A stretch of DNA of 64,000 bases from Pseudomonas sp. Seg1 (GTDB lineage Bacteria > Pseudomonadota > Gammaproteobacteria > Pseudomonadales > Pseudomonadaceae). Shown here piece by piece: positions 15,294-23,996 of this stretch (its first letter is position 1; the number at the start of each line of letters is the position of its first letter). The stretch is from positions 1,614,001 through 1,678,000 of the forward strand of contig NZ_AP021903.1 of the NCBI RefSeq assembly GCF_018326005.1. Reading direction: 5' to 3'. The notes under the pieces are model-generated. The model had not been told where the DNA came from. It saw only the letters and a list, made by a program, of their open reading frames with translations, and searched no databases. Made by a program: the position numbers and the translations under genes.

Positions 15294-16671
15294 GCCCAGC
15301 AGCCTGCGCTGGCGGTTGCTGTGGAACCTCGCGTTGCTGCTGGTGGTGCTGATGCTCGCCAGTGGCTTGAGTGCTTACTGGAATGGACGCGAGGCGGCCG
15401 ACACGGCGTATGACCGTACCTTGCTGGCGTCGGCGCGAACCATTGCTGCCGGTCTGTCGCAGCGTGACGGCAGCCTCAGTGCCGACGTGCCTTACGTGGC
15501 CCTCGATACCTTTGCCTATGACAGCGCCGGACGGATCTATTACCAGGTCAACGACATCCACCAGAAGCTGATTTCCGGCTACGAAAACCTCCCCGGCCCA
15601 CCGCCCGGCACCCCCAGGACTGATGACTACCCGGCCTTGGCGCGCTTCTATAACGCGACTTATCGCGGACAAAACGTGCGTGTGGTCAGCCTGCTCAAAG
15701 CCGTGACCGAACCCAACATGAACGGCATGGCGGAAATCCGCGTCGCCGAGACCGATGAAGCCCGGGTCAGCATGGCCCGCAGTCTGGCCGCCGACACCTT
15801 GTTGCGTTTGGGCATGTTGGCGATCGGTGCGTTGCTGTTGGTTTGGTTCGCGGTCAGCGCAGCGTTGCGACCGCTGGAGCGTTTGCGCACCGCCGTCGAG
15901 GAGCGCCAACCCGACGACTTGCGGCCGTTGCCGCTGGTAGAAGTGCAGCATGAGTTGTGGCCGCTGGTGCGCGGGCTCAACCATTTCACCGAGCGCCTGC
16001 GTGGTCAGTTCGAGCGACAGGCACAGTTCATCGCCGACGCCGCGCATGAATTGCGCACACCCTTGGCGGCGTTGAAGGCGCGACTTGAATTGGGCTTGCG
16101 TTCAAATGACCCGCAGGTCTGGCGCACGACGCTGGAATCTTCCGCGCAGGGCACCGATCGCCTGACCCATCTGGCCAATCAATTGCTCTCGCTGGCGCGT
16201 GTCGAGAACGGCGCGCGGGCGATTGCCGAGGGCGGGGCGCAATTGCTCGATCTGAGTCAGTTGGCCCGGGAACTGGGCATGGCCATGGCGCCACTGGCCC
16301 ACGCCCGTGGTGTTGCGCTGGCGCTGGAGGCGGATGAACCGGTGTGGTTGCGCGGCGAGCCGACGTTGCTCAATGAGTTGCTGAGCAACCTGGTGGACAA
16401 CGCACTGGCGCACACGCCACCGGGCGGCAACGTGATTTTGCGCGTGACGGCGCCGGCGGTGCTTGAGGTTGAAGACGACGGACCGGGGATTCCTCTGGAA
16501 GAGCGTGATCGGGTGTTCGAGCGCTTCTACCGACGTAATCAGCAGGTCGCCGGTTCGGGGTTGGGGCTGGCGATTGTCGGTGAGATCTGCCGGGCGCATC
16601 TGGCGCAGATCACGTTGCATGATGGTGAGCAGGCGGGGTTGAAGGTGCGTGTGAGTTTTATTGCTGGCTAA
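15286..16671 (+). CDS. tctE: Sensor histidine kinase TctE
   Basis: 461-aa inner-membrane kinase, partner of TctD. TM1 about 11-31, periplasmic sensing region about 32-170, TM2 about 171-193, then HAMP-like linker. The dimerisation box DAAHELRTPL places the phospho-accepting His at 254. The ATPase has N-box NELLSNLVDNALAH, G1 DDGPGIP and G2 GSGLGLAIV. Translation is coupled to tctD through ATGCATAA. Length and architecture match 2-component carboxylate sensors. Confidence 0.92.
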   Translation: MHKPSSLRWRLLWNLALLLVVLMLASGLSAYWNGREAADTAYDRTLLASARTIAAGLSQRDGSLSADVPYVALDTFAYDSAGRIYYQVNDIHQKLISGYENLPGPPPGTPRTDDYPALARFYNATYRGQNVRVVSLLKAVTEPNMNGMAEIRVAETDEARVSMARSLAADTLLRLGMLAIGALLLVWFAVSAALRPLERLRTAVEERQPDDLRPLPLVEVQHELWPLVRGLNHFTERLRGQFERQAQFIADAAHELRTPLAALKARLELGLRSNDPQVWRTTLESSAQGTDRLTHLANQLLSLARVENGARAIAEGGAQLLDLSQLARELGMAMAPLAHARGVALALEADEPVWLRGEPTLLNELLSNLVDNALAHTPPGGNVILRVTAPAVLEVEDDGPGIPLEERDRVFERFYRRNQQVAGSGLGLAIVGEICRAHLAQITLHDGEQAGLKVRVSFIAG

Positions 16672-16686
16672 ATCGGCGAGGGCCTT

Positions 16687-16818
16687 TGTGGCGAGGGGAT
16701 TTATCCCCGATCGGCGACCGAGCAGCCGCAGTTCGGAAAGTACGGTCTGTCGGGAAAAATCGGATTGCATATTTTGGGGTCGCTTCGCGACCCATCGGGG
16801 ATAAATCCCCTCACCACA
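16687..16818. repeat. REP pair (GGGGATAAATCCCCTCACCACA family)
   Basis: Left half TGTGGCGAGGGGATTTATCCCCGAT and right half ATCGGGGATAAATCCCCTCACCACA are inverted, with a smaller internal palindrome GGTCGCTTCGCGACC. Between the converging tctE and HDOD gene. Same family as the copy at 56986-57110. Confidence 0.85.
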
Positions 16819-16822
16819 GCGA

Positions 16823-17644
16823 TCAGTAAAACATCGTCCGCGATTCTTCCAGATCCGCGCACAACGCCTTGTTCTCCGGGTCGATCCCAAGCTTTCTGAA
16901 TGCCGGAACCGTAAGTGGGTCAATCCGCGCAAACGGATGATCACTGCCCTTGTGGCAATACAGGCTCGCCACTTGCACCAGATCGACGTAATCGATCTCT
17001 GCCGAGTCGCGCTTGAAGTCCTGATACAACCCCGGCAACTCCACCAGCCGCTCCGGAAATTCCCAGACGCGCAGCAGTTTGTCGCCCAGCAATGGGTGAA
17101 GTTGGTCGATTACATGGTTGAGGCTGACCGGGTCCGACAGCAATTCGTAGTGATCTTCGGCGTAGGTCAGAATCGGCAGCACACCGATCTGATGCACCAG
17201 ACCGCCCAGTGCTGCCTGATCGGGTTTGAGCTGAGTGTAGCGACGGCACAGCGCGTAGCTGACCCCGGCGATTTCCAGGCTCTTGCGCCAGACTTCACGC
17301 ATCTTCTGTTCCACCACATCGGAACTGGCGTGGAAAATCTGCTCCATCACCAGGCCGATTGCCAGGTTGCTGCTGTAGTTGATGCCCAGGCGAGTGATGG
17401 CGGTGTGCAGGTCGGTGACTTCCTGCGCCGCGCGCAGCAGTGGACTGTTGACCACTTTGATCAGGCGCGCAGAAAGCGCAGTGTCACGGCCAATGACTTT
17501 GCTCAGGTCGCTGACGCTGATTTCCGGGTCTTCAGCGGCCTTGCGAATTTGCAGGGCCACTTCCGGCAGTGTTGGCAGAACCAGGTCATCGTTATCGATG
17601 GCCTCAACCAAATCCTGTTGGATCTTATCCGCCAGTTCGTTCAT
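16823..17644 (-). CDS. HDOD domain-containing protein
   Basis: 273-aa soluble signalling protein. The HDOD fold (a relative of the HD phosphohydrolase that lost catalytic residues) covers about 19-215: LPTLPEVALQIRKAAEDPEISVSDLSKVIGRD, ALSARLIKVVNSPLL, AITRLGI, and GLVHQIGVLPIL in the place of the HD motif (HQ rather than HD). HDOD proteins act in motility or c-di-GMP-linked regulation without enzymatic activity. It lies 35 nt downstream of ygfZ on the same strand and may be co-transcribed. Target unknown. Confidence 0.85.
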   Translation of the reverse strand: MNELADKIQQDLVEAIDNDDLVLPTLPEVALQIRKAAEDPEISVSDLSKVIGRDTALSARLIKVVNSPLLRAAQEVTDLHTAITRLGINYSSNLAIGLVMEQIFHASSDVVEQKMREVWRKSLEIAGVSYALCRRYTQLKPDQAALGGLVHQIGVLPILTYAEDHYELLSDPVSLNHVIDQLHPLLGDKLLRVWEFPERLVELPGLYQDFKRDSAEIDYVDLVQVASLYCHKGSDHPFARIDPLTVPAFRKLGIDPENKALCADLEESRTMFY

Positions 17645-17679
17645 TTATGCTCTCTAGGGTGTTGCAACAAATGCTGCGA

Positions 17680-18621
17680 TCAGCGCTGGATTTCGCGGTC
17701 GCGATCCAGTTCGTAGGGCAAATCGAGCAAGTGCAGCGCTGGCCCCTCAAGGGTGCCCACATGCAGATCGCCCGCTTCGGCAGCTTCGGCCTGCAACACC
17801 GCCAGCAGTTCAATATTTTTCCCGGCATTGGCAGCCAATACGACTTCACCGATCGAGCTGTTGTGGCTCGGCGCGAACAACGGGGTGCCTGGTTCCGGCA
17901 ATTCGGCGGCGTCCAGGCTCACGCGATACAGACGACGCTTGAGCTTGCCCAGGTACTGCATGCGCGCGACGATTTCCTGGCCGGTGTAGCAGCCTTTCTT
18001 GAAACTCACGCCGCCAACGGCTTGCAGGTTGAGCATCTGCGGGATGAACAACTCGCGGGTGCTCGGCATGACCTGACCGATACCGGCGCGGATCTGGCCC
18101 AGCAGCCACTGGTTCAGCTCGCCTTCAGGCAGGACGGCGGACAGCCTGGCTTTGATGGATTCAGCTTGATCGACGGGTACCCAGAGTTCGGCACGCTGCG
18201 GCGAAACGCGGATCGCGATCAGGCCTTCGTTGCGCGCGACACTGTCGGTTTCGGCGGATAGATCCAGACCGAGGCTGGCCAGTGCGGCGTCGCCATGCTC
18301 CAGGCCGAAGCGCACCCATGAGCCACTTTCGTCAGTCAGTTTGGATTTGGAGAACACTGCGTACTTTTTCAGGTCCGCCAGTTGCGGTTCCAGCAGCTCG
18401 CTGGCCATCGCCAGCAGCACGCCGTCACCTTCGAGCAGAATGCGGAAACTCGACTGCATCCGGCCTTTTTGCGTGCAGCGCGCGCCGAGGCTGGCCCGGG
18501 TGTCGCTCAGGTAATTGATATTGCAGGTCAGCTGGCCTTGCAGGAATTTTCCGGCATCCGCGCCGCGAACCGCGAGAACGCCTTCATGAGACAGGGTGCA
18601 GAAAAAAGCAGAATCGGCCAT
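17680..18621 (-). CDS. ygfZ: Folate-binding protein YgfZ (Fe-S cluster enzyme repair factor)
   Basis: 313 aa, related to the GcvT aminomethyltransferase fold. The family signature KGCYTGQEIVAR is present (around residues 209-220), with the conserved Cys needed for function. YgfZ binds tetrahydrofolate and supports Fe-S enzymes such as MiaB; in gamma-proteobacteria it often sits next to sdhE, as here (divergent, 150 nt apart). Start at 18621 gives the usual N-terminus with an early Phe/Leu strand (FFCTLSHEGVLAVRGADAGKFLQGQ). Confidence 0.92.
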   Translation of the reverse strand: MADSAFFCTLSHEGVLAVRGADAGKFLQGQLTCNINYLSDTRASLGARCTQKGRMQSSFRILLEGDGVLLAMASELLEPQLADLKKYAVFSKSKLTDESGSWVRFGLEHGDAALASLGLDLSAETDSVARNEGLIAIRVSPQRAELWVPVDQAESIKARLSAVLPEGELNQWLLGQIRAGIGQVMPSTRELFIPQMLNLQAVGGVSFKKGCYTGQEIVARMQYLGKLKRRLYRVSLDAAELPEPGTPLFAPSHNSSIGEVVLAANAGKNIELLAVLQAEAAEAGDLHVGTLEGPALHLLDLPYELDRDREIQR

Positions 18622-18771
18622 GGGTCATCGCAGGGTAAATAGACTGGGGCACATCATAAGGGCGCGTTGTTGAAATGGGTAGTTGATAAAGGATCGGTGG
18701 TGCCCGACCAAAGCCGACTGTGCGACTTGCGCACGGGCTGTATACTTGCCGCCAAATTTGAGGAGGGCCCC

Positions 18772-19032
18772 ATGGCCGAAGTCGAACAAGTTGAACTGAA
18801 TCGCCTCTTTTGGCACAGCCGTCGCGGCATGCTTGAGCTTGACGTATTGCTGGTGCCGTTCGTGCAGGAGGTCTACGCGACGTTGAACCAGGTGGATCGC
18901 GATCTGTATGTGCGTCTGCTGACGTGCGAGGATCAGGACATGTTCGGCTGGTTCATGGAGCGCAGCGAGTCTGAAGACCCCGAGCTGCAACGCATGGTTC
19001 GCATGATCCTGGATCGTGTCCAGCCCAAGTAA
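18772..19032 (+). CDS. sdhE: FAD assembly factor SdhE
   Basis: 86-aa factor that helps attach FAD covalently to succinate dehydrogenase and fumarate reductase flavoproteins. The [10 protein letters not shown] segment holds the conserved RGxxE flavinylation motif (Arg17, Gly18, Glu21). Start at 18772 follows GAGGAGG; upstream in-frame codons lack such a site. Downstream ygfX starts inside this gene, an arrangement known from E. coli (sdhE-ygfX, also called cptB-cptA). Confidence 0.92.
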   Translation: MAEVEQVELNRLFWHSRRGMLELDVLLVPFVQEVYATLNQVDRDLYVRLLTCEDQDMFGWFMERSESEDPELQRMVRMILDRVQPK

Positions 19033-19468
19033 TACGTTCGAATGCCGCTGGCATGCCTCGCGGCAGTTGCTGGCGGCGTATTTGTTGGCCCAGGCGTTCG
19101 CTTTGGGTTCGTTGTTCCTGCTTTCAATTCCACTCTGGGCCAGTCTCCTTGGCGCTTTCGCTTGCCTGCTTCACGCCTTTTACGTGATGCCACGGCAGAT
19201 TCTGTTGAGTCATCCCAGTGCTTTTTGTCGCCTGCGTCGGGATGCCGATGGCTGGCAACTGTGGAATCAGGCTGATGGTTGGCAAGCGGTGCAACTGCGA
19301 CCGGACAGCCTGGCGCTGCCGCTGATCGTGGTGCTGCGTTTTCGCTTGCGCGGAGAATGGCGGGTCAGATCGATCTGCGTACCACGCGACTCGCAGGCGG
19401 CGGATCTGCACCGGCGCCTGCGGGTTCGGCTCAAGTTCAGCCGGCGTAGGTGGGCGGCACCAGAATAG
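19016..19468 (+). CDS. ygfX: YgfX-family membrane protein (CptA-like)
   Basis: 150 aa. GTG at 19016 overlaps sdhE by 17 bases. Two adjacent membrane helices near 19-37 and 40-58 ([34 protein letters not shown]), then a basic cytoplasmic tail ([21 protein letters not shown]). In E. coli YgfX is proposed as a membrane toxin (CptA) affecting MreB/FtsZ and as an SdhE partner. Its 3' end overlaps the convergent nadB gene by 32 bases. Confidence 0.8.
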   Translation: MSSPSNTFECRWHASRQLLAAYLLAQAFALGSLFLLSIPLWASLLGAFACLLHAFYVMPRQILLSHPSAFCRLRRDADGWQLWNQADGWQAVQLRPDSLALPLIVVLRFRLRGEWRVRSICVPRDSQAADLHRRLRVRLKFSRRRWAAPE

Positions 19469-21053
19469 TGTCGAGCGCCTCGGGCAGCAGGTCCGGATAG
19501 TCGAGGGTGTAATGCAGGCCGCGACTTTCTTTGCGCTCCATGGCTGAGCTGATCATCAGTTCAGCAACTTGCGCGAGGTTGCGCAGCTCGATCAGATCGC
19601 GACTGACTTTATAGTTGCTGTAGAACTCGTCAATCTCGTCCAGCAGCAGGCGCACGCGGTGTTGAGCCCGTTGCAGGCGCTTGTTGGTGCGCACGATGCC
19701 GACGTAGTCCCACATGAATCGCCGCAACTCATCCCAGTTGTGCGCAATGATCACGTCTTCGTCAGAGTCGGTCACCTGGCTGGCGTCCCAGACGGGCAGG
19801 GCGTGCGGCGCTGTAACAGCGTCCAGTTGCGCAAGAATGTCCGCCGCCGCCGAGCGGGCGTAGACGAAGCACTCCAGTAGCGAATTGCTGGCCATGCGGT
19901 TGGCGCCGTGCAGGCCGGTGAAGCTGGTTTCGCCAATAGCGTACAGCCCTGGCACATCGGTGCGGCCATGTTGATCGACCATCACGCCGCCACAGGTGTA
20001 GTGCGCTGCCGGTACGACCGGGATCGGCTGTTTGGTGATATCGATGCCAAAGCCCAGGCAGCGCTCATAAACAGTCGGGAAGTGAGTCTTGATGAAGGCT
20101 TCGGGCTTGTGGCTGATGTCGAGGTAAACGCAATCCACGCCCAGACGCTTCATTTCGTGGTCGATGGCACGGGCGACGATATCGCGGGGTGCCAGTTCGG
20201 CGCGTTTGTCGAAGCGGTACATGAAGCGTTCGCCGTTCGGCAACTTCAAGTGCGCGCCTTCGCCACGCAAGGCTTCAGTAATCAGGAAACTCTTGGCCTG
20301 CGGGTGATAGAGGCAAGTGGGGTGGAACTGGTTGAACTCCAGATTCGCTACCCGACAGCCAGAGCGCCAGGCCATGGCGATGCCATCACCGCAGGCGCCG
20401 TCGGGGTTGCTGGTATAGAGGTAGACCTTGGCTGCACCACCGGAAGCGAGAATCACGAAGCGCGCGCCGTAGGTGTCGACTTCGCCAGTGGCGCGGTTCA
20501 GCACGTAGGCGCCGAGGCAGCGTTCGCCGTCCAGGCCCAGGCGTCGTTCGGTGATCAGATCGACCGCCACCCGCTGTTCCAGCAGTTCGATGTTCGAACG
20601 TTCTTTGGCCTGGGCCAATAGAGTTCTGAAAATTGCGGCGCCGGTGGCATCCGCCGCGTGGATGATGCGCCGATGACTGTGGCCGCCTTCGCGAGTCAAG
20701 TGGAATTCGAAACCACCGTCTTCTGTGCCTGACTGCTCGTCGCGGGTGAACGGTACGCCTTGGTCGATCAGCCACTGGATGGCTTCACGGCTGTGCTCGA
20801 CGGTGAAGCGCACGGCGTCTTCATGGCACAGGCCGCCGCCCGCATTAAGGGTGTCATCGACGTGGGATTCGACAGTATCCGTATCGTCGAGCACGGCGGC
20901 GACGCCACCCTGCGCCCAGAATGTCGAACCGTTGGCGAGATCGCCCTTGCTCAATACGGCAATGCGCAAATGACCCGGCAGGGTCAGCGCGAGACTCAAA
21001 CCGGCAGCACCGCTGCCTATGACCAGAACATCATGTTGGAATTGTTGGCTCAT
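19437..21053 (-). CDS. nadB: L-aspartate oxidase
   Basis: First enzyme of de novo NAD synthesis, oxidising L-Asp to iminoaspartate with FAD. 538 aa. N-terminal dinucleotide fold [13 protein letters not shown] (GxGxxG at 13-18), then the flavoprotein motifs [12 protein letters not shown], the active-site [12 protein letters not shown] (Arg pair), and HPTCLYHP. The C-terminal helical domain holds [10 protein letters not shown]. Start at 21053 matches NadB N-termini ([15 protein letters not shown]). Convergent with ygfX and divergent from algU, as in other pseudomonads. Confidence 0.95.
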   Translation of the reverse strand: MSQQFQHDVLVIGSGAAGLSLALTLPGHLRIAVLSKGDLANGSTFWAQGGVAAVLDDTDTVESHVDDTLNAGGGLCHEDAVRFTVEHSREAIQWLIDQGVPFTRDEQSGTEDGGFEFHLTREGGHSHRRIIHAADATGAAIFRTLLAQAKERSNIELLEQRVAVDLITERRLGLDGERCLGAYVLNRATGEVDTYGARFVILASGGAAKVYLYTSNPDGACGDGIAMAWRSGCRVANLEFNQFHPTCLYHPQAKSFLITEALRGEGAHLKLPNGERFMYRFDKRAELAPRDIVARAIDHEMKRLGVDCVYLDISHKPEAFIKTHFPTVYERCLGFGIDITKQPIPVVPAAHYTCGGVMVDQHGRTDVPGLYAIGETSFTGLHGANRMASNSLLECFVYARSAAADILAQLDAVTAPHALPVWDASQVTDSDEDVIIAHNWDELRRFMWDYVGIVRTNKRLQRAQHRVRLLLDEIDEFYSNYKVSRDLIELRNLAQVAELMISSAMERKESRGLHYTLDYPDLLPEALDTILVPPTYAG

Positions 21054-21331
21054 TACAGGATTCCGCTCAAAGCGACCCGGGTCGGGGTTGGCGCAAGACA
21101 GCTGGATCGGCGAGTCAAGACAGCCACACAGCCCACTAGTATATAGAGGGGTGGGGCGGCACAATAGCCGAGCCTATATGGCATTGTGAAACTACTGTGA
21201 CGGGAAAAATCGGGTGCTTCGTCGGAAGATTTTTCCGCAGGTTTTGGGAAAAGACGACTGTATCGGCGGTGAAACACGCTTTTTCCGTTCAGGGTCGCCC
21301 AATGTGCAGTGGGTACGGCTATAAATAATTG

Positions 21332-21359
21332 GAACTTTTGCCAAAGGCCCAAGATCAAT
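21332..21359 (+). promoter_or_regulatory. Candidate AlgU promoter upstream of algU (distal)
   Basis: GAACTT (21332-21337), 17-nt spacer, TCAAT (21355-21359). Fits the ECF/AlgU consensus GAACTT-N16/17-TCNNA loosely at -10. Lies 254 nt before the algU ATG, in the 559-nt nadB-algU spacer that otherwise holds no gene. Confidence 0.55.
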
Positions 21360-21526
21360 AGTCGGTGCCAGAAACAAGGGACAGTGTCGGCTTCAGTGCG
21401 GAATCTGTGGTTGGGGTTCCTGCCGGCGAAACCGATGACAAGATTATTCGCGCAGCCGGTTTATCCCGAGCTGCGTTTTTCGTGCGTGCCAAATCAGAGC
21501 CCGCAGGAAACTTGCTTGGAGGGGGA

Positions 21527-21553
21527 GAACTTTTGCGAAAAGCCCGAGTCTAT
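21527..21553 (+). promoter_or_regulatory. AlgU-dependent autoregulatory promoter (proximal)
   Basis: GAACTT (21527-21532), 16-nt spacer, TCTAT (21549-21553), 60 nt upstream of the algU ATG. Strong match to AlgU promoters; implies positive autoregulation of the operon, as known for algU in P. aeruginosa. Confidence 0.7.
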
Positions 21554-21612
21554 GTTTGCAAGTCTGGTCGTTTAGTTATGCAAGTCTCCTTCGGGCTTAT
21601 CGAGGAGTGTTC

Positions 21613-22194
21613 ATGCTAACCCAGGAAGAGGATCAGCAGCTGGTCGAACGCGTTCAGCGTGGCGATAAGCGAGCTTTCGATCTGCTGGTGCTGAAATATC
21701 AGCACAAAATTCTCGGGTTGATCGTGCGTTTTGTGCACGACACCCATGAAGCCCAGGACGTGGCTCAGGAAGCCTTTATCAAGGCGTATCGAGCACTTGG
21801 AAACTTTCGCGGCGACAGTGCGTTTTATACGTGGCTGTACCGTATTGCCATTAACACGGCAAAGAATTACCTGGTTTCTCGCGGCCGTCGGCCGCCAGAT
21901 AGTGATGTAAGTTCCGAAGATGCAGAGTTCTACGATGGCGATCATGGCCTCAAGGATCTCGAGTCACCAGAACGTGCATTGCTGCGGGATGAGATCGAAG
22001 GCACCGTCCATCGAACCATCCAGCAACTGCCAGAGGATTTGCGTACTGCTTTAACTTTACGTGAGTTCGATGGTCTGAGTTACGAGGACATTGCGAGTGT
22101 CATGCAGTGTCCGGTGGGTACCGTGCGCTCCCGGATTTTCCGCGCCCGGGAGGCCATCGATAAAGCCCTGCAGCCGTTGTTGCAGGAAAACTGA
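21613..22194 (+). CDS. algU: RNA polymerase sigma factor AlgU (RpoE-type)
   Basis: 193-aa extracytoplasmic-function sigma factor for envelope stress and alginate. Region 2 carries VAQEAFIKAYRALGNFRGDSAFYTWLYRIAINTAKNYL (-10 recognition), region 4 carries LREFDGLSYEDIASVMQCPVGTVRSRIFRAREAI (-35 helix-turn-helix). Closely matches AlgU/AlgT. Start at 21613 (MLTQEEDQQLVERVQRGD) follows GAGGAG. Held by MucA in the operon just downstream; two likely AlgU promoters lie upstream. Confidence 0.96.
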   Translation: MLTQEEDQQLVERVQRGDKRAFDLLVLKYQHKILGLIVRFVHDTHEAQDVAQEAFIKAYRALGNFRGDSAFYTWLYRIAINTAKNYLVSRGRRPPDSDVSSEDAEFYDGDHGLKDLESPERALLRDEIEGTVHRTIQQLPEDLRTALTLREFDGLSYEDIASVMQCPVGTVRSRIFRAREAIDKALQPLLQEN

Positions 22195-22224
22195 GACAGC
22201 GGCGACAGCCAAGAGAGGAACGCC

Positions 22225-22812
22225 ATGAGTCGTGAAGCCCTGCAGGAATCGCTGTCCGCAGTGATGGATAACGAAGCGGACGAACTGGAATTGCGTCGAG
22301 TGCTCAATGCACTGGACGACGTCGATACCCGTGAGACCTGGGCTCGTTACCAGATCGCTCGGGCAGCTATGCACAAGGATCTGCTGCTGCCACGTCTGGA
22401 CATTGCTGCGGCAGTATCTGCTGCACTGGAAGACGAGACGGCTCCGGCCAAAGTATCTCGCAGCCCATGGCGCAACCTCGGCCGTCTGGCTGTTGCAGCC
22501 TCGGTGACTGTTGCCGTTCTGGCGGGTGTTCGTCTGTACAACCAGGACGAAATCGCTGGTGTCGAACTGGCACAGCAATCCAATCAGCCAACCCTGGCCA
22601 CCCCACAGGTCAAAGGTCCGGCTGTTCTGGCAGGCTATAGTGAGAGTTCGGAAGCCACTGGCCCAATGGCCAACGGCGTATTGCAAGGTCAACCAGGCTG
22701 GCACGATCAGCGTCTGCCAGGCTACCTGCGTCAGCACGCCCAACAGGCAGCGCTGAAAGGTACTGAAAGTGCATTGCCGTATGCACGTGCAGCAAGCCTG
22801 GAAAACCGTTAA
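22225..22812 (+). CDS. mucA: Anti-sigma factor MucA
   Basis: 195-aa single-pass inner-membrane anti-sigma factor. The cytoplasmic part (1-80, MSREALQESLSAVMDNEADELEL) binds AlgU, a membrane helix spans about 87-104 (LAVAASVTVAVLAGV), and the periplasmic part (105-195) binds MucB and is cut by AlgW and MucP under stress. The reading frame is intact, so this strain is not a mucA22-like mucoid mutant. It follows algU by 30 nt and precedes mucB by 8 nt. Confidence 0.95.
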   Translation: MSREALQESLSAVMDNEADELELRRVLNALDDVDTRETWARYQIARAAMHKDLLLPRLDIAAAVSAALEDETAPAKVSRSPWRNLGRLAVAASVTVAVLAGVRLYNQDEIAGVELAQQSNQPTLATPQVKGPAVLAGYSESSEATGPMANGVLQGQPGWHDQRLPGYLRQHAQQAALKGTESALPYARAASLENR

Positions 22813-22820
22813 GGAGGATC

Positions 22821-23786
22821 ATGCGCGCCATACCTCTACTTTCGCTTCTGCTCAGTGGCTGGTTCATCGTTCCAGCCCATGCCGATGAGGCCCAGGATTG
22901 GCTGACCCGACTGGGCCAGGCCGAGCAGCAGCAAAGCTTCCACGGCACCTTTGTTTATGAGCGTAACGGTAGTTTTTCTACCCATAACATATGGCATCGC
23001 GTCCAGAATGGCCAAGTCCGCGAGCGTTTACTCCAGCTCGACGGTTCGGCTCAGGAAGTCGTGCGCATTGATGGGCATACTCAATGCGTCAGCGGCACCC
23101 TGATTGCCGGACTGGGGGATTCTCCCAACTCGGCCGCTCGTCCTCTCGATCCGCAAAAGCTGAAAAACTGGTATGACCTTGCCGTCATTGGCAAGTCGCG
23201 CGTGGCCGGGCGAGACGCAGTGATCGTATCGCTGACGCCTCGTGACCAGCACCGTTACGGGTTCGAGTTGCATCTGGACAAAAGGACCGGTCTGCCATTG
23301 AAGTCGCTGCTGTTGAACGACAAAGGGCAGTTGCTCGAACGATTCCAGTTCACCAGCCTCGATACCGATGATGTACCGTCGGATAAAGATCTTTTGGCTG
23401 CCGCTGATTGCAAGCCGATTACCCTCGACAGCGACAAGGCCTCTGCCGTAAAGACTGCTCAGGTATGGCATTCGGACTGGCTGCCGCCGGGCTTCGAGCT
23501 GACCAGCAGCACCTCGCACAAAGATCCTGAAACCAAGACTCAGGTCAACAGCCTGATGTATGACGACGGATTGGCGCGCTTTTCGGTTTTCCTCGAGCCA
23601 TTGAATGGCGCTACGGTCACCGATACCCGTACTCAACTCGGTCCGACCGTCGCTGTATCCCGTCGCCTGACCACGCCAGAAGGCGAAATGATGGTCACCG
23701 TGGTAGGCGAGATTCCGATCGGCACTGCCGAACGAATTGCTCTATCGATGCGTAATACTGATGGCGCTGCAACCAGCAAGCAGTGA
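22821..23786 (+). CDS. mucB: Periplasmic sigma-E regulator MucB (RseB family)
   Basis: 321 aa. Signal peptide 1-21 (MRAIPLLSLLLSGWFIVPAHA). Mature chain shows the RseB two-domain layout: large lipoprotein-like domain starting AQDWLTRLGQAEQQQSFHGTF and a smaller C-terminal domain ending at about 315. It binds the periplasmic part of MucA and blocks its cleavage by AlgW. Perfect AAGGAGG before ATG. Part of the algU operon. Confidence 0.93.
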   Translation: MRAIPLLSLLLSGWFIVPAHADEAQDWLTRLGQAEQQQSFHGTFVYERNGSFSTHNIWHRVQNGQVRERLLQLDGSAQEVVRIDGHTQCVSGTLIAGLGDSPNSAARPLDPQKLKNWYDLAVIGKSRVAGRDAVIVSLTPRDQHRYGFELHLDKRTGLPLKSLLLNDKGQLLERFQFTSLDTDDVPSDKDLLAAADCKPITLDSDKASAVKTAQVWHSDWLPPGFELTSSTSHKDPETKTQVNSLMYDDGLARFSVFLEPLNGATVTDTRTQLGPTVAVSRRLTTPEGEMMVTVVGEIPIGTAERIALSMRNTDGAATSKQ

Positions 23787-23878
23787 GCTGATTTCAGTCA
23801 TTACCATTTCTTCGTCGAGACGGAGATGAAATGTTTGCTGAGCATTTTCATTTGCAAATAACCCGAAAGTTTTTTATA

Positions 23879-23902
23879 GGTCAGAGCCTCACGGCTCTGG
23901 CC
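23879..23902 (+). terminator. Hairpin between mucB and mucD
   Basis: Stem of ten pairs (one G-T) around loop TCAC, GGTCAGAGCC with GGCTCTGGCC, followed by TTGTTTGTTGTT rather than a pure T-run. May attenuate transcription into mucD or protect the upstream mRNA. Confidence 0.45.
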
Positions 23903-23996
23903 TTGTTTGTTGTTCCTGGAATAAAAGTCCCGGCCAGTGGTTTCCGGTGATTCTTGTTCCATATCGCTTAAACCTGCTCGTCGTAACGGGAGCTGT

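Noticed and set aside
19437..19468. Frameshift or error at the ygfX/nadB 3' ends
   Set aside because: Both frames end normally; the overlap of 32 bases is a convergent overlap, not a broken gene.
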